64,000 bases of DNA from Bradyrhizobium sp. in8p8 (GTDB lineage: Bacteria > Pseudomonadota > Alphaproteobacteria > Rhizobiales > Xanthobacteraceae), in NCBI RefSeq assembly GCF_000426845.1, contig NZ_AUGD01000021.1:22998-86997 (forward strand). Direction: 5' to 3'. Position numbers and translations under genes: made by a program. Numbering within the stretch: the stretch's first letter is position 1; each line of letters begins with the position of its first letter. Of this stretch, positions 32,465-42,113 are shown piece after piece. A model generated the notes under the pieces. It did not search any database and was not told the origin of the DNA. It was given only the letters and a program-made list of their open reading frames with translations.

Positions 32465-33878
32465 CTCGACTGAGGCGGCCAGAAGGAGGGCAGGCCAGGT
32501 CCCGCTGGTCCCATCTGCCGCATCTGCAATCGTCGAAGCAAGTGCCGCGAGGCGACTTCCAAAATGGCGGCTGATATTCAGCGTTTTTCTGCCTTTTGCG
32601 GCAGGCTACTTCCTTTCCTACCTGTTTCGCACCATCAATACGCTCATTTCTGAACCTCTATCGGCCGACCTGGGTTTGGACGCCGGCAGTCTTGGGCTGC
32701 TGACGTCGGTGTATTTCCTGAGCTTCGGGGCAGCCCAGATTCCAATCGGAATCCTGTTGGATCGCTTTGGTCCGCGCCGGGTTCAGAGCGCGCTATTGCT
32801 GGTCGCGGCCCTAGGGGCCGCGCTGTTCGGTGCTTCAAGCGGATTCGTGTCGCTCATGCTCGCCCGCGCATTGATTGGACTCGGCGTCGCGGCAGCATTG
32901 ATGGCTGGGCTGAAAGCAATCGTTCTCTGGTTTCCCAGAGAGCGGGTCGCGCTGATGAACGGCTACATGATCATGCTGGGTGCTTTGGGAGCGGTGACGT
33001 CAACCCGACCTGCCGAATGGCTGCTGAGCTCGGCGGGTTGGCGTGGAATATTCGAGGTTTTGGCGATTACAACGCTTGCAGCCGCCCTTTTGATCTTTCT
33101 AGCCGTCCCAGAGAGAAAGATCGCACAGCAAGCACCACCGGCAGGGCTCCGACTGGAAGTGATCTTCACAAATCGACGGTTCTGGCAAATTGCACCGCTT
33201 TCCGCGAGCTGTGTTGGGTCGGCCTGGTCGTTGCAGGCATTGTGGGCCGCGCCGTGGCTCACGGACGTCGAGGGACTGAACCGCGAAGCTTTGGTCACCC
33301 AATTGTTCGCCATGACGGTCGGCATATGCGTCGGCGCGTGGCTCCTAGGCACGATTGCCGACCGGTTGCGAAGACGTGGCATCGGTTCGGAAACGCTGCT
33401 GGCGCTGGTGGCGCTATCGTTCGTCTTGGCCGAGCTCGCGCTAATCCTGCGTCTGCCGGTCCCGTCGATGCTGCCATGGTCGGTGGTTTCCGTCGTCGGC
33501 GCCGCCACTGTCCTCAGCTACGCGACGATAGCAGAATACTTTCCAACCGAGCTCGCCGCGCGAGCGAATGGCTGCCTGAATCTCTTGCATTTCGGATGGG
33601 CCTTCGCGATTCAATCCGGAACTGGATTCATATTGCAGCAATGGCCCGTTCAAGATGGGCACTATCCGCTGATAGCCTATCAGGTTGCCTTTGGGTTGAG
33701 CGTTGCGGTTCAGGCCGCGGCCCTGGCTTGGTTTAGCGTTCCCTGGATTCGAGAATTGGGTGGGTGGATCGTCAGAACCCTCTTGCATCACCGCTCAGGA
33801 CATGAGGACGCGGTTGAAGCAATCATTCCACCTATCGAAATCTCGATCATGGAAGCGCACGAGTGTGCGGAATGGTAG
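32355..33878 (+). CDS. MFS transporter (cargo gene inside the trb region)
   Basis: About 507 residues; the start is uncertain because no ATG or GTG lies close to the first membrane segment (LIFSVFLPFAAGYFLSYLFR); ATG 32355 and ATG 32289 both overlap the RHH gene. Twelve hydrophobic segments are visible. ILLDRFGPRRVQSALLLVAA is the MFS loop 2-3 signature and GTIADRLRRRG its loop 8-9 counterpart. The substrate cannot be inferred. It separates the RHH genes from trbB, where related ICEs have none. Confidence 0.75.
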   Translation: MTSFATSPQTRNPSKWLPSRRTAATPTFEICQTPSADSTEAARRRAGQVPLVPSAASAIVEASAARRLPKWRLIFSVFLPFAAGYFLSYLFRTINTLISEPLSADLGLDAGSLGLLTSVYFLSFGAAQIPIGILLDRFGPRRVQSALLLVAALGAALFGASSGFVSLMLARALIGLGVAAALMAGLKAIVLWFPRERVALMNGYMIMLGALGAVTSTRPAEWLLSSAGWRGIFEVLAITTLAAALLIFLAVPERKIAQQAPPAGLRLEVIFTNRRFWQIAPLSASCVGSAWSLQALWAAPWLTDVEGLNREALVTQLFAMTVGICVGAWLLGTIADRLRRRGIGSETLLALVALSFVLAELALILRLPVPSMLPWSVVSVVGAATVLSYATIAEYFPTELAARANGCLNLLHFGWAFAIQSGTGFILQQWPVQDGHYPLIAYQVAFGLSVAVQAAALAWFSVPWIRELGGWIVRTLLHHRSGHEDAVEAIIPPIEISIMEAHECAEW

Positions 33879-34075
33879 CGCCATCCCGCACGGGCGCTTG
33901 TCTTGCATACGGCATAGCTCGTGCGCGCCCTCTCTCGGGCATCTTGCTCAATCTTTCTTTCTCTACGCCAGCCTACGAACGCAGTGAGCCTCTCGTTGAA
34001 CTGATCGGTCTCCTGCTTTTTCTAATGATCCCCATCTGAGGCGCTTGATTTGTCCTCAGTTGTTGGGGGACGGCG
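33879..34075. other. intergenic before trbB
   Basis: About 200 bases between the MFS gene and trbB, without a supportable gene. It probably holds the trb promoter or an internal ribosome entry region, since trbB starts with GTG after GTTGGGGGACGGC. Confidence 0.3.
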
Positions 34076-35044
34076 GTGCCAATCCATTCTCTTCAGTCGG
34101 AGGCAACCTCGCGTGGGGCGCGAATGCTGCGCACAGCGCTTGGCCCCGCCATTGCACGCTTTCTGGAAGATCCGTCGATCGTTGAGGTGATGCTCAACCC
34201 CGATGGCCGGTTGTGGATCGACCGGCTATCAAACGGCCTCATAGATACCGGCGAGAGCCTGTCCGCTTCCGATGGGGAGCGCATCGTCCGGCTGGTTGCG
34301 CATCATGTTGGCCATGAGGTCCACGCCGGCGCGCCGCGCGTATCGGCCGAGTTGCCCGAGACGGGTGAACGCTTCGAAGGCTTGCTGCCGCCGGTCGTCG
34401 CGGCTCCCGCATTCGCGATCCGCAAACCCGCCGTCGCCGTGTTCTCGCTCGATGACTACGTCGCGGCTGGGATCATGGCCTCGGACCAAGCCGTTGCGCT
34501 ACGCGCGGCCGTCATTGCTCGGAAGAACATATTGGTCGCCGGCGGCACCTCGACCGGCAAGACGACGCTGACAAACGCGCTGCTTGCGGAAGTCGCCAAG
34601 ACTGCCGATCGCGTCGTTCTCATCGAAGATACACGAGAGCTTCAGTGCAAGGCGCCGAACCTCGTCGCCTTGCGTACGCGGGATGGTGTGATCTCGCTCT
34701 CCGATCTCGTGCGCTCGTCGCTGCGGCTGCGGCCTGACCGTATTCCGATCGGGGAAGTCCGCGGGGCGGAAGCGCTTGACCTTCTCAAAGCCTGGGGCAC
34801 GGGGCATCCCGGCGGTATTGGCACGATCCATGCCGGTACAGCTCTCGGCGCATTACGCCGGCTCGAGCAGCTCATCCAGGAAGCCGTCGTCACGGTACCA
34901 CGCGCTCTCATCGCCGAAACCATCAACGTTATCGCCGTGCTCGTCGGCCGTGGTGCCGATCGCCGGCTTGCAGAACTGGCCGGTGTAACCGGGCTTGGAC
35001 CCTCCGGCGATTACAGCCTCTTACCAATGGGAGACCAACCATGA
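34076..35044 (+). CDS. trbB: TrbB, conjugative transfer ATPase (VirB11-like)
   Basis: 322 residues. ILVAGGTSTGKTTLTNALLA is Walker A (about 152-170). RVVLIEDTRELQCKAP holds the Asp box, GEVRGAEALDLLKAWGTGHP Walker B, and GGIGTIHAGTALGALRRLEQ the His box. A hexameric traffic ATPase at the inner-membrane face of the secretion channel. First gene of the trb operon, overlapping trbC by ATGA. Confidence 0.93.
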   Translation: MPIHSLQSEATSRGARMLRTALGPAIARFLEDPSIVEVMLNPDGRLWIDRLSNGLIDTGESLSASDGERIVRLVAHHVGHEVHAGAPRVSAELPETGERFEGLLPPVVAAPAFAIRKPAVAVFSLDDYVAAGIMASDQAVALRAAVIARKNILVAGGTSTGKTTLTNALLAEVAKTADRVVLIEDTRELQCKAPNLVALRTRDGVISLSDLVRSSLRLRPDRIPIGEVRGAEALDLLKAWGTGHPGGIGTIHAGTALGALRRLEQLIQEAVVTVPRALIAETINVIAVLVGRGADRRLAELAGVTGLGPSGDYSLLPMGDQP

Positions 35045-35367
35045 ATTCGCATTCGTTTTGCGGAAAGATCATTCTTTCGACTGCAGCATTCACCGGGTAC
35101 TACCTAGTTGCTGTTCCCGCGTGGGCCGCGGGCTCCAACATGCCGTGGGAGCAACCCCTCAATCAGATCCTGCAGTCGGTTGAGGGCCCAGTCGCAAAGA
35201 TCATCGCCGTCATCATCATCATCGTGACCGGGCTGTCGCTGGCATTCGGCGACACATCGGGCGGTTTCCGCCGCCTGGTCCAGATCGTGTTCGGCTTGTC
35301 GATCGCCTTTGCCGCCTCGAGCTTCTTCCTTTCGTTCTTCTCATTCGGCGGCGGCGTGGTGATCTGA
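35041..35367 (+). CDS. trbC: TrbC, pilin
   Basis: 108 residues with a signal-peptide-like start ending near AWA-AGS, then two hydrophobic segments (KIIAVIIIIVTGLSLAF, LVQIVFGLSIAFAASSFFLS). This is the normal form of VirB2/TrbC propilin, the substrate of TraF. It overlaps trbB and abuts trbD. Confidence 0.92.
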   Translation: MNSHSFCGKIILSTAAFTGYYLVAVPAWAAGSNMPWEQPLNQILQSVEGPVAKIIAVIIIIVTGLSLAFGDTSGGFRRLVQIVFGLSIAFAASSFFLSFFSFGGGVVI

Positions 35368-35630
35368 TGGAAGGGCAGATCACAGGCTTTGTCGCGCCCG
35401 TGCACCGGGCCTTGACGGAGCCGATCCTGATGGGCGGTGCGCCGCGTTCGGTCGCCATCATTAACAGCACCTTGGCCGCGGCGCTTGGCCTCGGCCTGCG
35501 CCTTTGGCTGGCAGGGCTTCTCCTCTGGTTCGTCGGCCACATGGTCGCCGTATGGGCCACAAAGCGCGATCCGGCCTTCGTCGAGGTCGTGCGCCGGCAC
35601 GTCCGCTTCCCCGGTCACCTCAGCCTGTGA
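35367..35630 (+). CDS. trbD: TrbD, VirB3-like inner-membrane protein
   Basis: 87 residues. FVAPVHRALTEPILMGGAPR is the conserved TrbD/VirB3 start; two membrane segments (ALGLGLRLWLAGLLLWFVGH region) follow. It begins at the last base of the trbC stop codon and works with TrbE at the base of the channel. Confidence 0.92.
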   Translation: MEGQITGFVAPVHRALTEPILMGGAPRSVAIINSTLAAALGLGLRLWLAGLLLWFVGHMVAVWATKRDPAFVEVVRRHVRFPGHLSL

Positions 35631-35640
35631 GTCCTTCATC

Positions 35641-38082
35641 ATGATGAACCTTGCCGAATACCGACACTCAACGACGCGCCTGGCGGACTTTCTTCCGTGG
35701 GCAGCGTTGGTGGATGAGGGAATCGTCCTCAACAAGGACGGTTCGTTCCAGCGGACCGCAAAATTTCGGGGGCCAGATCTCGACAGCGCAGTGCCGGCCG
35801 AACTCGTCGCAGTGGCGGGTCGTCTGAACAATGCGCTTCGCCGCCTTGGATCGGGGTGGGCCGTCTTTGTCGAGGCGCAGCGGCATTCCGCCGGCGCATA
35901 TCCGCCAAGCACGTTTCCCGACGTCGCATCTGCCCTGGTCGATGCGGAGCGAAGAGCGCAATTCGAGGAAGCGGGCGCCCACTATGACTCAAGCTACTAT
36001 CTCACGTTCCTCCACCTCCCGCCCGAGGAAGGCGCCGCGATGGCAGAGCGGCTGCTGTACGAGAATAGCAGCCGCACCGTCGGCGCTGATGCGCGTGAGG
36101 TCCTGAGCGGGTTTGTCGACCGGACCAACCGCATACTCCAGCTCATCGAAGGGTTTATGCCGGAGTGCGCTTGGCTCGATGATGAGGCGACGCTGACTTA
36201 CCTGCACTCCACCGTTTCGACCAAGCGGCATCGGGTCCGTGTGCCAGAGATTCCCATGTATCTTGATGCGCTGCTCGCCGATCAAACTCTGACGGGGGGG
36301 CTTGAGCCACTGCTGGGCGAGGCTCACCTCCGAGTCCTCACTATCGTAGGATTTCCGACCGCGACCACGCCCGGGATCCTCGACGACCTCAACCGTCTCG
36401 CATTCCCGTACCGCTGGTCGACCCGAGCGATCATGCTCGACAAGACGGATGCGACAAAACTTCTTACCAAGATTCGTCGCCAATGGTTCGCCAAGCGAAA
36501 ATCGATCGGCGCGATCCTGAAGGAGGTGATGACCAACGAGGCGTCCAGCCTTCTCGACACCGATGCATACAACAAGGCCATCGATGCCGACGCCGCGCTC
36601 CAGGAACTGGGAACGGACCAGATCGGCGAGGCCTTCGTCACCGCGACGGTCACTGTCTGGGACAGGGACGCGCGCGCCGCCGACGAAAAGCTTCGCCTCG
36701 TCGAGAAAATAATTCAGGGACGTGATTTCACCTGCATGATTGAGACGGTCAACGCGGTTGAGGCATGGCTCGGCAGCGTGCCGGGGCACGCCTACGCCAA
36801 TGTCCGCCAGCCCCCGATCTCGACCTTGAACTTGGCGCATATGATTCCGCTCTCGGCGGTATGGTCGGGAGAGGCGAGGGACCATCACTTCAAGGCGCCG
36901 CCTCTGTTCTTTGCCAAGACCGAGGGATCGACTCCGTTTCGGCTATCCCTCCATGTCGGCGATGTCGGACACACGCTGGTCGTTGGTCCGACCGGCGCCG
37001 GCAAGTCGGTGCTCCTGGCGCTCATGGCCTTGCAGTTCCGACGCTATCCGGGGTCCCAGATCTTCGCATTCGATTTCGGTGGATCGATCCGGGCGGCCGC
37101 AATCGCTATGGGGGGCGACTGGCATGATCTTGGAGGCGCGGTTGCAGGAGAAGCATCCGAGTCTGTTTCGCTCCAGCCGTTTGCGGGGATAGACGAGCCC
37201 GCAGAACGTGGCTGGGCCGCCGATTGGGTCGCCTCGATCCTGACCCGCGAACGGATCGAGGTCACACCTGAGGTCAAGGATCATGTCTGGTCGGCCCTGA
37301 CGTCGCTTGCCTCAGCACCACTTCCTGAACGGACCCTCACAGGTCTTTCCGTGCTCTTGCAGTCGAATCTCTTGAAGCGGGCGCTCCAGCCCTATTGCTT
37401 GGGTGGTCCCTACGATCGGTTGCTCGATGCCGAGAGTGAACGACTTGGCGAGTCCTCGATCCAAGTCTTCGAGACCGACGGATTGATCGGAACGGCGGTG
37501 GCGCCTGCCGTCCTGTCATACCTGTTTCACCGGATCGAGGCCCGTTTCGATGGCCGGCCGACGCTGCTCATCATCGATGAAGGGTGGCTCGCGCTTGATG
37601 ACGCCGATTTTGCCGGAAAGCTTCGCGAGTGGCTGAAGACACTGCGCAAGAAGAATGCCTCCGTAATTTTCGCAACCCAATCGCTGGCCGACATCGACGG
37701 GTCGACGATCGCACCCGCCATCATCGAGAGCTGTCCGACCCGGATCCTGCTCCCCAACGATCGAGCCATCGAGCCACAGATCACGGCTATCTATCGCCGC
37801 TTCGGGCTGAACGACCGTCAGATCGAGATCCTCGCGCGCGCGACACCTAAACGGGACTACTACTGCCAGTCGCGTCGCGGCAACCGCCTGTTTGAACTTG
37901 GTCTTGGGGAAGTCGCTTTGGCCTTTACCGCCGCCTCATCGAAAGCCGACCAGGTGCTGATCGAGAAGGTGCTGGTTGAAGAGGGTGGCGAGAACTTTGT
38001 AGCCGGTTGGCTGCAGGCCAGGGATGTCGGCTGGGCCTGCGATCTCATTCCACATCTTACTAACCTGGAGGCCTCCTCATGA
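35641..38082 (+). CDS. trbE: TrbE, VirB4-like ATPase
   Basis: 813 residues from ATG 35641 (MMNLAEYRHSTTRLADFLPW); the frame is open upstream inside trbD but has no site there. The CagE/TrbE N-domain is followed by Walker A LVVGPTGAGKSVLLAL (about 447-462) and Walker B LLIIDEGWLALDD (about 641). It energises pilus assembly and substrate transfer. It overlaps trbJ by ATGA. Confidence 0.93.
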   Translation: MMNLAEYRHSTTRLADFLPWAALVDEGIVLNKDGSFQRTAKFRGPDLDSAVPAELVAVAGRLNNALRRLGSGWAVFVEAQRHSAGAYPPSTFPDVASALVDAERRAQFEEAGAHYDSSYYLTFLHLPPEEGAAMAERLLYENSSRTVGADAREVLSGFVDRTNRILQLIEGFMPECAWLDDEATLTYLHSTVSTKRHRVRVPEIPMYLDALLADQTLTGGLEPLLGEAHLRVLTIVGFPTATTPGILDDLNRLAFPYRWSTRAIMLDKTDATKLLTKIRRQWFAKRKSIGAILKEVMTNEASSLLDTDAYNKAIDADAALQELGTDQIGEAFVTATVTVWDRDARAADEKLRLVEKIIQGRDFTCMIETVNAVEAWLGSVPGHAYANVRQPPISTLNLAHMIPLSAVWSGEARDHHFKAPPLFFAKTEGSTPFRLSLHVGDVGHTLVVGPTGAGKSVLLALMALQFRRYPGSQIFAFDFGGSIRAAAIAMGGDWHDLGGAVAGEASESVSLQPFAGIDEPAERGWAADWVASILTRERIEVTPEVKDHVWSALTSLASAPLPERTLTGLSVLLQSNLLKRALQPYCLGGPYDRLLDAESERLGESSIQVFETDGLIGTAVAPAVLSYLFHRIEARFDGRPTLLIIDEGWLALDDADFAGKLREWLKTLRKKNASVIFATQSLADIDGSTIAPAIIESCPTRILLPNDRAIEPQITAIYRRFGLNDRQIEILARATPKRDYYCQSRRGNRLFELGLGEVALAFTAASSKADQVLIEKVLVEEGGENFVAGWLQARDVGWACDLIPHLTNLEASS

Positions 38083-38813
38083 GTCTCCTCCGTCGTGTCG
38101 TGGCGGCAAGCGCCATCGCATTCGTTCTTGCCGGTAACCCCAAGCCGTCGTTGGCGCAATGGATCGTGTTCGATCCAAACAATTACGCGCAGAACGTGCT
38201 GACCGCCGCGCGCAGCTTGCAGCAGATCAACAACCAGATCACGTCGCTGCAAAATCAGGCGCAGATGCTAATCAACCAAGAGAAGAACCTCGCGACCCTG
38301 CCGTTCTCGTCCTTGCTGCAGCTCGAGCAGTCGATCCTGCGCACCCAGCAGCTGCTCGGACAGGCACAGCGCATTGCCTACGACATCCAGCAGATCGATC
38401 GAGCGTTCTCGACCACTTATGCGCCGGCGTCGTCAGGTGCGTCGGACCAGGCCTTGGTGGCCAATGCACAAGCACGCTGGCAGAACGCTGTCGCAGGCAT
38501 GCAGGACGCGATGCGGGTGCAGGCCACCGTCGTCGGCAATCTCGACACCAACCGAGCCCAAATGTCGTCGCTCGTAACTGCGAGCCAAGGTGCGACCGGC
38601 TCACTCCAAGCCAATCAGGCGGGTAATCAACTCCTTGGACTCCAGGCCCAGCTGCTCGCCGATCTCACCGCTGTCATCGCTGCACAGGGTCGAGCTCAGA
38701 GCTTGGAGTCCGCGCAGCGCGCAGTTGCACAAGATCAGGGCAGAGAGCAACTGCGCCGCTTTTTAACGTCGGGCCAGGGCTATCAGCCTGCAACCGTGCA
38801 GATGTTTCACTGA
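38079..38813 (+). CDS. trbJ: TrbJ, VirB5-like pilus component
   Basis: 244 residues with a signal peptide (VVAASAIAFVLAGNPKPSLA). The mature part is coiled coil (LTAARSLQQINNQITSLQNQ, RAQSLESAQRAVAQDQGREQ) as in TrbJ/VirB5. Minor pilus component and host-contact factor in the periplasm. Coupled to trbE and trbK. Confidence 0.92.
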   Translation: MSLLRRVVAASAIAFVLAGNPKPSLAQWIVFDPNNYAQNVLTAARSLQQINNQITSLQNQAQMLINQEKNLATLPFSSLLQLEQSILRTQQLLGQAQRIAYDIQQIDRAFSTTYAPASSGASDQALVANAQARWQNAVAGMQDAMRVQATVVGNLDTNRAQMSSLVTASQGATGSLQANQAGNQLLGLQAQLLADLTAVIAAQGRAQSLESAQRAVAQDQGREQLRRFLTSGQGYQPATVQMFH

Positions 38814-39193
38814 TGATGTACACAATTAAGCGCATTCCGATCGGGGTAGCCGCAGTGCTTCTCGCCGTGGCCGTCGGGGCCTGCGCAATCCAGTTAAGCG
38901 CCGGCGACGATGAGGCACCGGCTCCTGCATCGGCCACCCAGGAAACCGATCCTCTCGCATCCAAGCTCGCGCAGTGCCGTAGCGTCAACTACGAGCAGAA
39001 GGAGGAGCTCCTCGAATGTCGCAAGATCTGGGCTGAGAAGCGGCGCCAATTCTTGAGCCAGAGGAAGGGGGCTACGCGACAAGTCGGCGACGGGGCCTCG
39101 GCTAACGGATCGATCCCATCGTCAGTGATGGATGAAAGCCGTCTACCGTCTGGCTACCTCTCCGTGCCGACGCCCGGAGGAAACGAGCGATGA
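38813..39193 (+). CDS. trbK: TrbK-alt, putative entry-exclusion lipoprotein
   Basis: 126 residues. IGVAAVLLAVAVGACAIQLS is a lipoprotein-like signal with C near residue 24. LAQCRSVNYEQKEELLECRK and IWAEKRRQFL form the short Cys-paired motif of TrbK-alt proteins. RP4 TrbK prevents redundant transfer between donors. ATGA overlaps with trbL. Confidence 0.88.
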   Translation: MMYTIKRIPIGVAAVLLAVAVGACAIQLSAGDDEAPAPASATQETDPLASKLAQCRSVNYEQKEELLECRKIWAEKRRQFLSQRKGATRQVGDGASANGSIPSSVMDESRLPSGYLSVPTPGGNER

Positions 39194-40407
39194 ATAGCAC
39201 CGGTGTCATCGACCAGTTCCTGGAAACCTTCACCCGCTACATCGACTCCGGATTTGGCCTGCTGGGTGGCGAGGTCGGCTATCTCGCCACCACGCTCGCG
39301 GCGATCGACATCGTGCTGGCTGCCCTGTTCTGGTCATGGGGCGGTGATGAGGACATCATCGCCCGTCTCGTCAAGAAGACCTTGTTCGTTGGCGTCTTCG
39401 CCTATCTCATTGGCAACTGGAACAGCTTGTCCCGGATCGTCTTCGAAAGCTTTGCCGGCCTCGGCCTAAAGGCCTCCGGCACGAGCCTTTCGTCAGCAGA
39501 TTTCTTGCGTCCCGGCCGGATTGCGCAGGTAGGCCTCGACGCCGGACGGCCGATTCTAGAGTCCATCTCAGGCCTGATGGGTTACGTCAGCTTCTTCGAG
39601 AACTTTGTCCAGATCGTCGTTCTGTTGTTCGCCTGGATCGTCGTCCTGCTCGCCTTTTTCATCCTGGCGATTCAGCTCTTCGTCACCCTGATCGAGTTCA
39701 AGCTGACGACGCTTGCGGGCTTCGTGCTGATTCCCTTCGGCCTGTTCGGGAAGACCGCTTTCGCTGCGGAGCGGGTGCTCGGCAACGTGATTTCTTCCGG
39801 CGTCAAGGTCCTGGTGCTGGCCGTGATCGTCGGCATCGGCTCGACCCTCTTTGCGCAGTTCACGGCGGGATTTGGCGGCAACCAGCCGACCATTGAAAGC
39901 GCGATGGCGTTGGTGTTGGGAGCGCTCTCACTGCTTGGTCTCGGCATCTTCGGACCGGGCATCGCCAACGGGATCGTCTCTGGTGGACCACAACTCGGCG
40001 CAGGTAGCGCTGTCGGCACCGGCTTGGCTGCCGGTGGCGTGGTTGCAGCCGGAGCCGCGCTCGCAGCCGGTGGCGCCGCGCTGGCCGGAAGCGCCGTTGG
40101 GGGAGGCCGCGCCATTGCGGGCGCCTCCTTGAGCGCCTTCCGTGCAGGAGGTCTGTCCGGCGCAGCCGAAAGAGCTACGTCGGCTCCAGCTAGCCCCCTG
40201 CGTTCTGTTGCCGTCCAATCCGGTGGATCGAGCGGCAGCTCGAATGGTGGCGATTCCGCGTCGTCCCAGAGGGCGCCCGCCTGGGTTCGTCGCATGAAAC
40301 GGACGCAGACCATTAGTCATGGAGCCTCAAGCGCTACGCAGGCGATACGCGCGGGCGATCATGGCGGAGGAGGGGCGTCCGTCGATCTCTCACAAGGCGA
40401 GAGCTAA
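39190..40407 (+). CDS. trbL: TrbL, VirB6-like channel protein
   Basis: 405 residues. The N-terminal 280 residues contain six or so membrane segments (VGYLATTLAAIDIVLAALFW, IVVLLFAWIVVLLAFFILAI, VLVLAVIVGIGSTLFAQFTA). A Gly/Ala-rich tail (GGVVAAGAALAAGGAALAGS) and Ser-rich end follow. TrbL forms part of the inner-membrane pore. Confidence 0.92.
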   Translation: MNSTGVIDQFLETFTRYIDSGFGLLGGEVGYLATTLAAIDIVLAALFWSWGGDEDIIARLVKKTLFVGVFAYLIGNWNSLSRIVFESFAGLGLKASGTSLSSADFLRPGRIAQVGLDAGRPILESISGLMGYVSFFENFVQIVVLLFAWIVVLLAFFILAIQLFVTLIEFKLTTLAGFVLIPFGLFGKTAFAAERVLGNVISSGVKVLVLAVIVGIGSTLFAQFTAGFGGNQPTIESAMALVLGALSLLGLGIFGPGIANGIVSGGPQLGAGSAVGTGLAAGGVVAAGAALAAGGAALAGSAVGGGRAIAGASLSAFRAGGLSGAAERATSAPASPLRSVAVQSGGSSGSSNGGDSASSQRAPAWVRRMKRTQTISHGASSATQAIRAGDHGGGGASVDLSQGES

Positions 40408-40461
40408 TGCCCGCGATCACCCACCCATGTTCCATTCCCAATCATCTCCTGAGGTCAAAGC

Positions 40462-41142
40462 ATGTTCAAACGATCGGCCGTTCACTATGGCCGCACGCCT
40501 GCACCCGTCACGCCCTATCAACGAGCAGCTCAGGTCTGGGATGACCGCATCGGATCGGCACGAGTCCAGGCCAAAAACTGGCGTCTGATGGCATTCGGCT
40601 CTCTATTTCTATCCGCCGGCTTCGCCGCTGCGCTTGCGTGGGAATCAGCACGGGGCACCATCACCCCCTGGGTGGTCGAGGTCGATCAACTAGGCGAGGT
40701 GAGAGCCGTCGCTCCCGCAGATGCTTCCTACCAACCCAGCGATCCCCAGATTGCCTTTCACCTCGCTCGGTTCATCGAACATGTTCGCGGCCTTCCCATG
40801 GACGCGATCGTGCTGCGTCAGGATTGGCTTCGCGCCTACGACTTCACGACGGACCGCGGCGCTGCAGCCCTGAACGACTATGCGCGCGCCAACGATCCCT
40901 TCGCCAAGGTTGGGAAAGCGCAGGTGGCGGTCGAGGTTTCCAGCGTCATCAGGGCCTCACCCGAAAGCTTCCGTCTAGCCTGGATCGAACGGCGCTACGA
41001 AAACGGCCAGATGGCCGCCACAGAACGCTGGAGCGCAATTCTCACCATCGTCTTGGAGCCGCCTCGCGACATCGATCGGCTGCGCAAGAATCCACTCGGC
41101 ATCTACGTCAACGCCATCAATTGGTCGAAGGAGCTGGGATAG
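40462..41142 (+). CDS. trbF: TrbF, VirB8-like protein
   Basis: 226 residues. TPYQRAAQVWDDRIGSARVQ leads to one membrane segment (LMAFGSLFLSAGFAAALAWE) and a periplasmic VirB8-type domain (ITPWVVEVDQLGEVRAVAPA, LRKNPLGIYVNAINWSKELG). It bridges the inner-membrane complex and TrbG/TrbI. It follows trbL after 54 bases. Confidence 0.92.
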   Translation: MFKRSAVHYGRTPAPVTPYQRAAQVWDDRIGSARVQAKNWRLMAFGSLFLSAGFAAALAWESARGTITPWVVEVDQLGEVRAVAPADASYQPSDPQIAFHLARFIEHVRGLPMDAIVLRQDWLRAYDFTTDRGAAALNDYARANDPFAKVGKAQVAVEVSSVIRASPESFRLAWIERRYENGQMAATERWSAILTIVLEPPRDIDRLRKNPLGIYVNAINWSKELG

Positions 41143-41144
41143 TC

Positions 41145-42113
41145 ATGCTCTCCATTTGTCGGATGTCAGTGACCTTGCGGCGCAGCGTGGCGTCGACCCT
41201 TCTTGTCTCGGTCTTCACGCTTGGTGGATGCACGGCTTTCAAGCCTCCGCAGATCAGTTACGACTCGGATATCCCGCCGTTCCCCGATCCTCCTGCGGCG
41301 ACCGACGATCGGCCGCGACCGTTCCACGTGCCGCCCTCGTGGACTCCGGCGCGTGGCGGAAAGCAGAAAGAAGCGAAGGAACCGATCGAAAGAATCGAGA
41401 GCGCCAACGACGCGGCTCGCGTTCAGCCCCGCAAGGCGGCGTACTACAACGCGGTGCAGGTGTTTCCGTATAGCCCGGGCGCGCTCTACCAGATCTACGC
41501 AGCACCGGGGCAGATCACCGACATAGCGCTCGACCCGGGTGAGCAATTGATCGGGTCGGGACCTGTGGCCGCCGGCGACACCGTGCGCTGGGTTGTGGGT
41601 GATACAGAGAGCGGCAATGGGGATACGCGTCGCGTCCACATCATGGTCAAGCCGACCCGTCCGGAAATATCGACCAACCTTGTCGTCAACACCGATCGGC
41701 GCACCTACCTGATCGAACTTCACTCTCGCGAAAAGCCGTACATGCCTTCGGTGACCTGGTTCTATCCCGAAGATCGCACACGAGGCCGGACCGTGCCGCC
41801 GACGCCATTCATCCCTGATCCAACCCAGCGCCGCTATCGCTACACCATCGAGGGCGACAACCCGCCCTGGCGTCCGATCAACGCCTACGACGACGGACGC
41901 AAAGTCTACATCGAATTCTCGCCGGGCATTGGGCAGGGTGAGATGCCGCCCCTCTTCGTTATCGGGCAAGACGGGAAGACCGAGCTTGTCAATTATCGGG
42001 CTTTCGGAAGCCTGCTGATCGTCGATCGGCTGTTTGCCGCCGCTGAATTGAGGCTAGGAGGTGAGAACCAGCAGAAGGTGCGCGTCGTCAGAACCGATGG
42101 GAGGTCGTCATGA
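41145..42113 (+). CDS. trbG: TrbG, VirB9-like outer-membrane complex protein
   Basis: 322 residues from ATG 41145; ATG 41163 is an alternative. The signal ends in a lipobox-like LGGCTAF. VQVFPYSPGALYQIYAAPGQ, ITDIALDPGEQLIGSGPVAA and YIEFSPGIGQGEMPPLFVIG are TrbG/VirB9 signatures. It forms the outer-membrane core with TrbI and overlaps trbI by ATGA. Confidence 0.92.
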   Translation: MLSICRMSVTLRRSVASTLLVSVFTLGGCTAFKPPQISYDSDIPPFPDPPAATDDRPRPFHVPPSWTPARGGKQKEAKEPIERIESANDAARVQPRKAAYYNAVQVFPYSPGALYQIYAAPGQITDIALDPGEQLIGSGPVAAGDTVRWVVGDTESGNGDTRRVHIMVKPTRPEISTNLVVNTDRRTYLIELHSREKPYMPSVTWFYPEDRTRGRTVPPTPFIPDPTQRRYRYTIEGDNPPWRPINAYDDGRKVYIEFSPGIGQGEMPPLFVIGQDGKTELVNYRAFGSLLIVDRLFAAAELRLGGENQQKVRVVRTDGRSS

